From DASTPP01 sp035762175 (GTDB taxonomy: Bacteria; Myxococcota_A; Polyangia; Polyangiales; Polyangiaceae), in the NCBI GenBank assembly GCA_035762175.1, contig DASTPP010000335.1:1-14783 (forward strand): 14,783 bases of DNA, written 5' to 3'. Shown here one piece after another: positions 1-6,737 of this stretch. Both the position numbers and the translations under genes were made by a program. Position 1 is the stretch's first letter, and each line of letters opens with the position of its first letter. A model generated the notes under the pieces. That model ran no database searches, had not been told where the DNA came from, and worked only from the letters and a program-made list of their open reading frames with translations.

Positions 1-1
1 C

Positions 2-172
2 CCCTACACCACGACCGGCACCCCCTACACCACGGCCGGCACCCCCTACACGACAGCCGGAACGCCTTACACCACGACGGCCGGCACCCCCTACACCACG
101 ACGGGCACGCCCTATACGACAACGACGGGTGCACCGCTTACGCATTCTGTGGGGACCCCCACAACGGGGACC
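2..172 (+). repeat. In-frame coding tandem repeat, 21/24-base units
   Basis: Eight consecutive units were read by eye at 2-22, 23-43, 44-64, 65-88, 89-109, 110-133, 134-157 and 158-172. The first six encode PYTT(T/A)GT variants, and the last two are degenerate. The 24-base units gain one codon (an extra Thr or Ala). Units differ mainly at wobble positions (ACC/ACG/ACA, CCC/CCT, TAC/TAT), so the amino-acid pattern is better conserved than the DNA. The array continues past the left edge, so its copy number is unknown. There are no spacers, so this is not a CRISPR array. Confidence 0.9.
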
Positions 173-331
173 AACTTCGGACGCGCGGAGTTCCTCACCG
201 CGGGCGGACGTGAGGCAATGAAGTTGGTCACCGACCTCCAGAGTGACGAGTCCTTCAAGGCCGAGTCGATGGGCGCCGTGCGCGAGAAGCTGAACCGATT
301 GGCAGGTCTTCTCGCCGAATACAAGCTCTAA
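2..331 (+). CDS. 3' end of a tandem-repeat peptide gene; candidate RiPP-type precursor (5' end outside window)
   Basis: The frame is open from the left edge to a TAA at 329-331, so only the last 109 residues are visible. They start with six units of the form PYTT(T/A)GT (7-8 residues), then two degenerate units (PLTHSVGT, PTTGT), then a non-repetitive tail of about 52 residues beginning NFGRAEFLTAGG and ending AGLLAEYKL. The tail is rich in E, K, R and L and looks helical. No cysteine is seen. A GTG at 149 lies inside the repeat section and is unlikely to be the true start. The next gene, a CHAT protease, begins about 110 bases downstream on the same strand without a clear terminator between them. 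The product family is not recognised. Multi-core modified-peptide precursors have tandem near-identical units like this, but so do Thr/Pro-rich surface or linker segments. The precursor role is inferred from the neighbouring enzymes only. Confidence 0.6.
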   Translation, partial: PYTTTGTPYTTAGTPYTTAGTPYTTTAGTPYTTTGTPYTTTTGAPLTHSVGTPTTGTNFGRAEFLTAGGREAMKLVTDLQSDESFKAESMGAVREKLNRLAGLLAEYKL

Positions 332-442
332 AAGAAGGCGACATGGCTGGCCGAGGCCGCGTCTGCGATGCGGCTTTGCGCCCCTCGGGGCCACGGCCCG
401 GCGCGCTCTGGGGGGGTGGCTTTCGGGCGAGAGGAGCAGACG

Positions 443-2053
443 GTGAGGGATGGTCGGCGGCGTGCGGTGATCCATGCGCTCGACGTTCGCGCGGGGCGAT
501 GGGGGCCCGCGCCCGCGGAAGAGTGGGCTTCGTGCCGGGTCGTCGATGGCTCCGAAGGCCTGGCGCGCTTGCTGTGCGACGCCACGGCGGCCGACGTCAC
601 CTACGTCGCACCGTGGTCGAATCTCACCGTGCAGGTCTCGCGACTGCTCGCCGAGTGGTCGGCCGCAGCACCGGATCGGGGCGCCGCGGTACTGCCTGCG
701 GACCTCTACGACGGCCGCGCGGCGTCGGGGCCGCGGGGGGGGCCCTGGTCGGCGGCCCATGCGCACCCGGAGGGGGCGTGGTGGCACGCGGCATCTGGCT
801 CGATGCGCATGTCCTGCCGTGGGCTGTTCCATACACTTGCCGGGGACGGAGCGCCCAGCTCGCTGGTTCTCACGGGGCACGGAGCCGAGCACTGCGTCGC
901 GGTCGGCGACGTGGGGTGGCTCGCCGCCGACCCCGACGCGGGGCTGGTCGGCCCGATGCATCTGCCCGAAGCCGTCGGCTCTCGCGTGATCGTGCTCAAC
1001 ACGTGCGCGGCGCTGCGACTGGGCGATTCGCCAGTGCCCCGGACGCACCACCTGGCGGCCCGCCTTGCCGCCCGCGGCGCGGGGGTCGTCGGCTCTTGGC
1101 GCAACCTGTCGAGCCCGCAGACGGAGGTGGCGCAGGCAGCGCTCGACGCCACAGGCCGTGGCGAGGCCCTCGGCCTCGTCGCGGCCGAGATGAACAAGGT
1201 CCTGGTTCGCAGCCAAATGCAGCCGCCCTCGTTCATCGCCCTAGGCCTCGCAGACGAAGCCCTGGCCGCGGGGGCGGCCTCGGCCGCGCCGGCGCACTCG
1301 CAGCCAGCCGCGCCCGCACGGGACGAGGAAATCCTCGAAGCCGCCGGGCGGGTTGCCTGGCTTGGGCGGCTGCACGGGACGCTCGAGCGCTGGGACTTGG
1401 ACCTCGCGGCCTCGCGCCCCGCCCATGGCGCGCTGCGCGAGGCCGAGCAGGTGCTTGGACGCGCCGCCGCGCTCGCCGGGCGCGACGCGCTGCACTCCCG
1501 AGAGCACGAGGCCATCTTGCGCCACGGCGAAGACCGCGCGCGGGGCTACCGGCGCGCCGTGGCCACTGATCTCGGTCGGGCGATCGGAGGGGGGCGGTGG
1601 ATGCAAGCTCTCGGATGCGCGGTGAGCCGCACGACGTGGCAGGAGGGCGGTGCGTGCTCGTCTTGCGGGGCGCGACGGGTGCGCTACCGCGCGGCGCCCC
1701 TGACCGGTGCCGCCCTCGATCTGTTCAGCGACGAGTGCGACCGCTGCGGGTCGATCGCCGACTGGCTCGGCGAGGGCAGCCCGACAGGGGCGCTGGCGGC
1801 GACCGTGTCCGGAGACGCCCTCGTCGTGGACGCCGCGCCATCGCCGGACTCGATCGGCGGTTGGCTGCTGGTTCACCGTGGGGCCGGCGTCGAGCCCCTC
1901 GCGGTCGCCCCCGGGGGTGGGCGCCTCGCGCTGCCCCTGGCGCGCCTGCCCTTCGCAGGCCGGCTCACGCTCGCCCTCCTCGCCTTCGCGCCGCGTCGGC
2001 TCGAGGCACTCTACCACACGCTGTTTGTTCCGAGAACCTGGCCAAAGAGGTGA
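443..2053 (+). CDS. CHAT-domain (caspase-like) protease with C-terminal zinc ribbon
   Basis: The predicted product is 536 residues from the GTG at 443, which has a GAGGAG Shine-Dalgarno at 431-436. An ATG at 368 in the same frame would add 25 residues but has no clear ribosome site. The core resembles CHAT cysteine proteases: a His in LVLTGHGAEH (His146 from the GTG start) and a Cys in VIVLNTCAALRLGD (Cys188), then the usual segment of Ala-rich helix, GAGVVGSWRNL and a later G-A-LGLVAAEMNK. After a helical region comes a zinc-ribbon-like pair, CSSC (405-408) and CDRC (432-435), and a beta-rich tail. CHAT proteases cut specific protein partners, often after activation. Lying just after the repeat peptide and 5 bases before the methyltransferase gene, it could release or trim that peptide (inference). 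No signal peptide or membrane segment is seen, so it is probably cytoplasmic. The protease assignment rests on the His/Cys motifs and their order. Confidence 0.72.
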   Translation: MRDGRRRAVIHALDVRAGRWGPAPAEEWASCRVVDGSEGLARLLCDATAADVTYVAPWSNLTVQVSRLLAEWSAAAPDRGAAVLPADLYDGRAASGPRGGPWSAAHAHPEGAWWHAASGSMRMSCRGLFHTLAGDGAPSSLVLTGHGAEHCVAVGDVGWLAADPDAGLVGPMHLPEAVGSRVIVLNTCAALRLGDSPVPRTHHLAARLAARGAGVVGSWRNLSSPQTEVAQAALDATGRGEALGLVAAEMNKVLVRSQMQPPSFIALGLADEALAAGAASAAPAHSQPAAPARDEEILEAAGRVAWLGRLHGTLERWDLDLAASRPAHGALREAEQVLGRAAALAGRDALHSREHEAILRHGEDRARGYRRAVATDLGRAIGGGRWMQALGCAVSRTTWQEGGACSSCGARRVRYRAAPLTGAALDLFSDECDRCGSIADWLGEGSPTGALAATVSGDALVVDAAPSPDSIGGWLLVHRGAGVEPLAVAPGGGRLALPLARLPFAGRLTLALLAFAPRRLEALYHTLFVPRTWPKR

Positions 2054-2058
2054 GCGCC

Positions 2059-3183
2059 ATGTCCGATCCGCTAACCGTGATGGTCCCGAACGAGGGGGCG
2101 CTCGACGCGCAGCTCTCGCGCCGGGAAGAGCTGGTGCTCCTCAAGCTCTTCGTCCCTCCATACTACTACGGCGATTACCTCGCCTTCGGCGCCGCCGGTG
2201 AGCCCCTCGGCGTGCTGAGCCCGGTGGCCGTGTCGGTACTGCGCGAGGCCGAAGAGCGCCCGGCCCGGGCGCTGGTCTGCGGCCCCGGCCGGGACGGGCC
2301 CGACCCAGAGCGGGTCGACGCGCTCTCCGAGCTGGTGATGCGCGGGCTGGTGGCGCCCGGCGCAAGCGCGCCGCCGCTGCACGAGATCGCCCCGGACAAG
2401 GGCGGCGGCACGCGGCACACGGGTCGGGGGGCCGATCTGTTCATTCGACACTTCTACCGCTACTTCGGCGACTGCTTCGGCGACGGCAGCCCGCTCATCG
2501 ACAGCCATGGCGACTTTCTCCCCGTCCTCGAGCCGTACTTCCCGCCGCCGCGCCCAGCCGCCGTTTGCCTCGACGCGGGCGCAGGTTCGGGCCACTACGC
2601 GGCAGCGCTCGCGCGCCTCGGCCACCACGTGTACGCCTGCGACATCGACCGGGCACGACTGGAAGCGGTCGCGGCGCGGAGCGCGGGGGCCGGGACGATT
2701 CAAGGCCTGCAGTGCGACCTGCAAGATATCCCGCTGCCCGACGGCTGCGTGGACTTCGCCATGAGCGTGTTCGTCCTCGAGCATGTCGCCGACCCCTACG
2801 CGGTCACGGAGGAGCTGGTGCGCCTGCTGCGCCCGGGAGGTACGCTGCTGCTCGCCGTCCCGAGCTTCAACATCCGCGACACGATGGCGGCCTGGCTGCA
2901 CGGCGAATTGCCGACCCTGAACTTCGAACACCTGCGCTCGTACGGGCTAGTCCCACGGACCCACCCGTGGTGCGAGCCGTTGCTCGACGTCTCGGCACAT
3001 CTCCGGGCCTGCGGGGTCGAGGTCACGACGGTCCTGGGGGTGAACGTGCTCTCCGACCTGTGGGAGCCGTGGGCGAGCGCGCTGGCCCAGATCGCGGCGG
3101 CCCACGGGCCCGCCTTTGCCTCCACCTGGCCGTGGAACCACCTCGGCCGCCAGACGGTCTTTCACGGGAGGAAGACGCCATGA
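2059..3183 (+). CDS. SAM-dependent class I methyltransferase with N-terminal winged-helix-like domain
   Basis: This is a 374-residue product. The ATG at 2059 follows AAAGAGG (2044-2050) and lies 5 bases after the protease stop; upstream extension of the frame would run through the protease gene. The catalytic half is a Rossmann methyltransferase: motif I LDAGAGSGHY (171-180), acidic ribose-binding residue in YACDID (Asp195), a D220 loop, and FVLEHVADP (238-246) followed by LLRPGGTLLLAVPS, as in UbiE/COQ5-type enzymes. Residues about 25-100 precede it and have the size and pattern of a PqqD-like winged helix: strand-forming YYYGDYLAF, LSPVAVSVLREA, then ALSELVMRGLVAP. Such domains bind leader peptides in RiPP enzymes, which would suit a peptide methyltransferase here (inference). 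The methyl acceptor cannot be told. The gene overlaps the next by ATGA. Confidence 0.85.
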   Translation: MSDPLTVMVPNEGALDAQLSRREELVLLKLFVPPYYYGDYLAFGAAGEPLGVLSPVAVSVLREAEERPARALVCGPGRDGPDPERVDALSELVMRGLVAPGASAPPLHEIAPDKGGGTRHTGRGADLFIRHFYRYFGDCFGDGSPLIDSHGDFLPVLEPYFPPPRPAAVCLDAGAGSGHYAAALARLGHHVYACDIDRARLEAVAARSAGAGTIQGLQCDLQDIPLPDGCVDFAMSVFVLEHVADPYAVTEELVRLLRPGGTLLLAVPSFNIRDTMAAWLHGELPTLNFEHLRSYGLVPRTHPWCEPLLDVSAHLRACGVEVTTVLGVNVLSDLWEPWASALAQIAAAHGPAFASTWPWNHLGRQTVFHGRKTP

Positions 3184-3809
3184 CCACACGCCTCCGCCGC
3201 CACGTCGAGGCCCTAGATACCTTCTGGGCCGATTACCTCCGAACGCTCTGCCAGGCCAGCCCCGCGGCCGCCCCGGTAGGCCCGCAGCTCGATCTGCTCT
3301 TCGGCAATCTCACGCGCCACGAGGTCGAGCCGAGCCCGCGGCTGCCGTTGACGATTCGCTGCTCCGATTGCCGTAACAACCGCGGCGCCCGGCGCGACTC
3401 CGTTTGCAGCACCCACGTGGGCGCGGTCCGCGGCACGCTCGAGGCGCGGCAGGGGGTGCCCTTGGAAGTCGACTACGAGCCCTCGGAGGAGGGCAGCTGC
3501 CGGATGATCGTTGCGATCGCCGGCACCCGCGACGGACGTCCCGTGGTGGCGCTGGCTCAGCGGGCCGACCACGTCGCCCTCGGCAGCGATGGGCTGGCGC
3601 ACTGGGCCGACGATCGGCGGGCCGGCGTACGCGTCCCCATCACGCCCCTGTCTTGGGCCATTCTGCAGGCCGCCGCGCAGCCGATCAGCGTGGCGGCCGC
3701 GGCGGCGCGCCTCGGGGTCGAGGCGGGGGCGGTGGCGCAGGTGCTCGACCAGCTGCACCGCTGCGGTTGGGTCCGCACGACCTTCGAGCCGGACAGCCCC
3801 ACCTCATGA
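3180..3809 (+). CDS. Small Cys-rich protein: V4R/SufR-like sensor core plus C-terminal winged helix
   Basis: This is a 209-residue product. The ATG at 3180 overlaps the upstream stop (ATGA) and has GGGAGGA at 3166-3172. The middle part carries C61-x2-C64-x11-C76-x30-C107 in a context (CSTHVGAVRGTLEARQG, then GSCRMIVAI) resembling the cysteine spacing of V4R domains and the C-terminal half of SufR-type regulators. There, such cysteines bind zinc or an Fe-S cluster. The C-terminus (about 150-200: ITPLSWAILQAA, then VLDQLHRCGWV) looks like a winged helix of the PqqD or HTH kind. It could be a redox- or metal-dependent accessory protein, a peptide chaperone for the radical SAM enzymes, or a pathway regulator; the sequence does not decide. 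The start of the next gene overlaps its stop by four bases, which favours a partner role with that radical SAM enzyme. The family call is by motif resemblance only. Confidence 0.6.
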   Translation: MTTRLRRHVEALDTFWADYLRTLCQASPAAAPVGPQLDLLFGNLTRHEVEPSPRLPLTIRCSDCRNNRGARRDSVCSTHVGAVRGTLEARQGVPLEVDYEPSEEGSCRMIVAIAGTRDGRPVVALAQRADHVALGSDGLAHWADDRRAGVRVPITPLSWAILQAAAQPISVAAAAARLGVEAGAVAQVLDQLHRCGWVRTTFEPDSPTS

Positions 3810-5734
3810 CGGCCTCGCGACAGCGCTGGTTGCTGGCCTTCCCACCGCTGGTCAGCACGAACTGGGGCAGCTACTACCCCTCGACCGCCGCCCTTGCCGC
3901 GGTCCTCGCGAGCCGCGGTTGGGTGGCCGATCAGGTCGACCTCAACGCAGAGCTCTTCGACTACCTGACCGCGCCCGAGCGCCTGTCCGCGGCGACGGGC
4001 GCGGCGACGAGGTGCACGCTGTCGCTCGCGCAGCTCCCGGCGGTCGCGGCCGCCTCCCTGATCCTCGACGACCCGGGCCTGGTCAGGGCGCCGGGCGGGC
4101 GATACCCGAGCGCCGAAGACCAGCTCGCCCTGGACTTGGTGGCCGAGCTGGCTCGCGCCCTGCACGTCGACGAGCTGGTCGCGCAACTTTGCTCCCCGGC
4201 CTTCGGCGACTCCGACGTCGGGCGCGCCTACACTGCGTTCTTCTCGCAATCGACCCTGGTCGAGCGCCTGCGCCACGAGCCGCCCGACGTGGTGGGCATC
4301 TCCGTGCCGATGGGCCCCCAGCTCGGGCCGGCGCTGCTGCTGGCGCGCCTGGTGAAAGAGCTGCGCCCGGCTACCCGGGTGGTCCTCGGCGGCGCAACCT
4401 TGACGCTGATGGCGCTGCCCGATCTGGCCGCATTGCTGCGCTTGGTGCCGGCCGTCGACGCGGTCGTGCGCCACGAGGGGGAGGCGCCCGCCGTGGCCCT
4501 CGCCGCCCAGCTCGACGCCGGAGAGTGGCGCCCCGAAGCCGTCCCCGGCGTCGTCTCGCGGCAGCGGCCGCTGCCGAGCCTGAGCGCCGGGCGCGACAAG
4601 GCCTTCGCTCCGGCGGCGCTACCCTTCGCCGGGTACGACGCCACGCTCCTCGCGCGCCTCTCGGCGCCGCGGCTCGGTATCCTGCAGGCGCGGGGCTGCT
4701 ACTGGGGCGAGTGCGCATACTGCGACTTCGTGGAGCTATATCGCGGGCCCGGCAAGTACAAGGGCCGTCCCGTGCCGCGGGTCGTCGATGAGGTGCGCCA
4801 CGCGGTAGAGCGGCTGAAGGTCGACCGCTTTTGGCTCGTCACCGAGGCGCTGCCCCCAGCCCACGCCGGGCGCTTCGCCGACGCGCTACTCGCCGGGGGG
4901 CTGCGGTGCGACTGGCGTTCCTTTGTGATGGTCGACGCCGGGTTCACCTCCGAGCTCCTCGCCCGCTGCAAAGAGTCGGGCTGCACCGGCCTGACCGTGG
5001 GCCTCGAGTCGATGGCCACGCGCGTGCTTCAGCTCGTCGGCAAGAAGGCGAGTCGGGAAGACAACCTACGCTTTCTCGAGGCCTGCCGCGCCGCCGGGCT
5101 GCGGGTAGACCTCAATCTGATCCCCAACCTGCCGACGACCACCTACGCCGAGGCCCTGCGCGGCCTGCAGGAGCTCGAGGGCTTCATCGACGTGGTCAGG
5201 GAGGTGGCGGTGTTCCCCTTCGAAGCGACAGCCTCGTCGCGCATCGGACGTACCCCGGGGCGCTACGGCTTGTCCGTCTCCCACGTGGGGCGGGACCCCG
5301 GCGCGCGCTACCCCGCCGGCCAGGCGCAGTACTTGGCCAACCGCCTCGTGTACACCGACGCCGGGATGACCCCGGCCCAGCTCGAGGACGTCTTCCAGCG
5401 CTACGAGGACTTTGCGCGGCGCGTGCGCGCGCGGGCCGCCAGCGCCGCGGCGCCGATGGCCCCGACCGAGGGTCGCCGCATCCGCCTCCGATCGCCCCGG
5501 ATTGCGCTCGTACGCGACGCCGAGCGCTTCTGGGTGTACGATTGGGACGTCGACCGCGCCTTCACCGCGGGCCGCGAGCTGTGGGAGTTTTTGCACTGGC
5601 TCAAGGCCAGAAGCGGCGCCTCCGCGGGCGACTCCGCCAATTACCTCAGCCGATCGTCGCCGGCGCCCGAGGTGCCGCGGCGCCTGCAGGCCCTGCTGCG
5701 CTCGGCCTCCGAGATGAGGCTGCTCCATGCGTGA
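3806..5734 (+). CDS. Cobalamin-binding radical SAM enzyme (copy 1)
   Basis: This is a 642-residue product; the ATG at 3806 overlaps the upstream stop (ATGA). Longer readings in this frame would run through the preceding gene and are rejected. Residues about 8-245 form a B12-binding-type Rossmann module: LLAFPPLVS near the start, VGISVPMGPQLGPALLLARL (163-182), VVLGGATLT (192-200) and a VRHEGEAPA segment. The DxHxxG cobalamin-ligand motif is not evident, as is usual in this class. The radical SAM barrel follows with RGCYWGECAYCDF: Cys298, Cys303 and Cys306 in CX4CX2C spacing bind the 4Fe-4S cluster. Later barrel landmarks include WLVTEALPP, GLTVGLESM and LNLIPNLPTTT. Residues about 560-640 look like a PqqD-type winged helix. 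Members of this class methylate unactivated carbon or carry out other radical rearrangements. Substrate unknown; a peptide is favoured by the C-terminal domain (inference). Its paralogue lies at 11089-13032. Confidence 0.92.
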   Translation: MTASRQRWLLAFPPLVSTNWGSYYPSTAALAAVLASRGWVADQVDLNAELFDYLTAPERLSAATGAATRCTLSLAQLPAVAAASLILDDPGLVRAPGGRYPSAEDQLALDLVAELARALHVDELVAQLCSPAFGDSDVGRAYTAFFSQSTLVERLRHEPPDVVGISVPMGPQLGPALLLARLVKELRPATRVVLGGATLTLMALPDLAALLRLVPAVDAVVRHEGEAPAVALAAQLDAGEWRPEAVPGVVSRQRPLPSLSAGRDKAFAPAALPFAGYDATLLARLSAPRLGILQARGCYWGECAYCDFVELYRGPGKYKGRPVPRVVDEVRHAVERLKVDRFWLVTEALPPAHAGRFADALLAGGLRCDWRSFVMVDAGFTSELLARCKESGCTGLTVGLESMATRVLQLVGKKASREDNLRFLEACRAAGLRVDLNLIPNLPTTTYAEALRGLQELEGFIDVVREVAVFPFEATASSRIGRTPGRYGLSVSHVGRDPGARYPAGQAQYLANRLVYTDAGMTPAQLEDVFQRYEDFARRVRARAASAAAPMAPTEGRRIRLRSPRIALVRDAERFWVYDWDVDRAFTAGRELWEFLHWLKARSGASAGDSANYLSRSSPAPEVPRRLQALLRSASEMRLLHA

Positions 5735-6737
5735 GTGCGGGGTCGAGGGCGGCCCGGCGGCTCGCCTCCTCTGGGTGCTCGACGAGGGCGCGGCGTTGGG
5801 CCCCGGGGCCGACATGCTCACGACCGAGGCGCTGATGCGCGCCCTGGCGCGGCGCGGAGACGTGGCCCAAGAGCTCACCACGCTTCGCAGGATTTCCGCC
5901 CACGGCGGGGAGGTCTTCGCGGCCTCGCGCCCGTACGGCGAGGACGTGCACGCGGGCGGCGTCGTCCGCTTCGAGGGCGCTCGGGTCGGAAGCGTGGAGG
6001 GGTACGACGCGGTCCTCATCCGCGTCGATCCCCCCGTCACCGAGACGTTCCGCCACGCCTTGCTCTTGCTGACTTTGTGCGAAGATCGCGGCCGGGTCGG
6101 CTTCATCAACAGCCCGCGTTCGATCTGCGCCCGGGGCTCGAAGGTCTTCAACCTCCGCTTCGACGCTTGGCTGCCAGAATCGCTCTGCACGGGCCGGCTC
6201 GAGCACGCCTTGGCCTTTCTCGGCGAGCGCGAGGGCGACCCGTGGGTCGCCAAGCCGCTGGACCGAGGCAGCGGCGCCGACGTGGTGCGCTTCTCCCGCG
6301 CAGGCGCGGAGGCCGCACTACGCCCGTTGCTCGACCGCTACGGCTTCGTGCTCGTGCAGCGCTTCAATCCAGACATCGAGCGCGAGGGCGAACTGCGCTG
6401 CCTGGTTTTCGACGGCGCGGTGGTGGCGGCCTGGCTGAAGCGGCCCAAGGCGGGCGACTTCCGTAGCAACCTGGACCACGGCGCGACCCTATGCCCGATC
6501 GACCGCCGCGAGGCGGAGGGACGGGTGCACCCGGTGCTCGCCCGGCTGGCGGCCCTCGAGCCCGGCTTCCGGCTCTATTCCGTCGACCTCATCGGTCGGC
6601 ACTTGGGTGAGATCAACGTCGAGAACGTCGGGGGGCTGCCCGCGGCCGACGTCCTCTACGGCGGCGACCACGCGGCGGAGCTAGCGGGCCGCATCGTCGG
6701 GTGGGCGCGGCGGCGCGAGGCGGCGGCGCGGCCATGA
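5727..6737 (+). CDS. Glutathione-synthetase-like ATP-grasp ligase
   Basis: This is a 336-residue product; the ATG at 5727 overlaps the radical SAM stop by 8 bases and has TGAGG at 5715-5719. GshB-like landmarks occur in order: VLIRVDPPVTE (96-106), INSPRSI, the ATP-grasp strand WVAKPLDRGSGADV with Lys176, LVQRFNPDIEREGELRCLVF (209-228), KRPKAGDFRSNLDHGA, and YSVDLIG..GEINVEN with Asp287, Glu295 and Asn297. The spacing of those three residues matches the Mg-binding D/E/N set of bacterial glutathione synthetase. ATP-grasp ligases activate a carboxylate as an acyl phosphate and couple it to an amine. In this operon it probably forms an amide between a peptide or amino acid and another amino acid, perhaps one made by the PLP enzymes next door (inference). 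True glutathione synthesis cannot be excluded, but no gamma-glutamylcysteine ligase is present here. Confidence 0.85.
   Translation: MRECGVEGGPAARLLWVLDEGAALGPGADMLTTEALMRALARRGDVAQELTTLRRISAHGGEVFAASRPYGEDVHAGGVVRFEGARVGSVEGYDAVLIRVDPPVTETFRHALLLLTLCEDRGRVGFINSPRSICARGSKVFNLRFDAWLPESLCTGRLEHALAFLGEREGDPWVAKPLDRGSGADVVRFSRAGAEAALRPLLDRYGFVLVQRFNPDIEREGELRCLVFDGAVVAAWLKRPKAGDFRSNLDHGATLCPIDRREAEGRVHPVLARLAALEPGFRLYSVDLIGRHLGEINVENVGGLPAADVLYGGDHAAELAGRIVGWARRREAAARP

Noticed and set aside
2..172. CRISPR-like direct repeat array
   Set aside because: The units are contiguous without spacers and stay in one reading frame as PYTT(T/A)GT; it is a coding tandem repeat.
380..391. GCCCCTCGGGGC hairpin between the repeat gene and the protease gene as a terminator
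   Set aside because: The stem is short with an almost absent loop and no T-run follows; chance in GC-rich sequence.
343..1569. 408-codon + strand ORF beginning ATGGCTGGC with a purine-rich AGAAGG before it
   Set aside because: It overlaps the CHAT gene in another frame, is extremely Arg/Gly/Ala-rich and shows no domain, while the other frame has clear His/Cys and zinc-ribbon motifs.
2071..2931. Long - strand ORF opposite the methyltransferase gene
   Set aside because: It is antisense to a well-supported methyltransferase and lacks motifs; long antisense frames are expected at this GC content.
3404..3805. N-terminal extension of the first radical SAM protein
   Set aside because: It would run through the V4R-like gene in another frame, is Arg/Gly-rich, and the ATG at 3806 aligns with the start of the paralogue at 11089.
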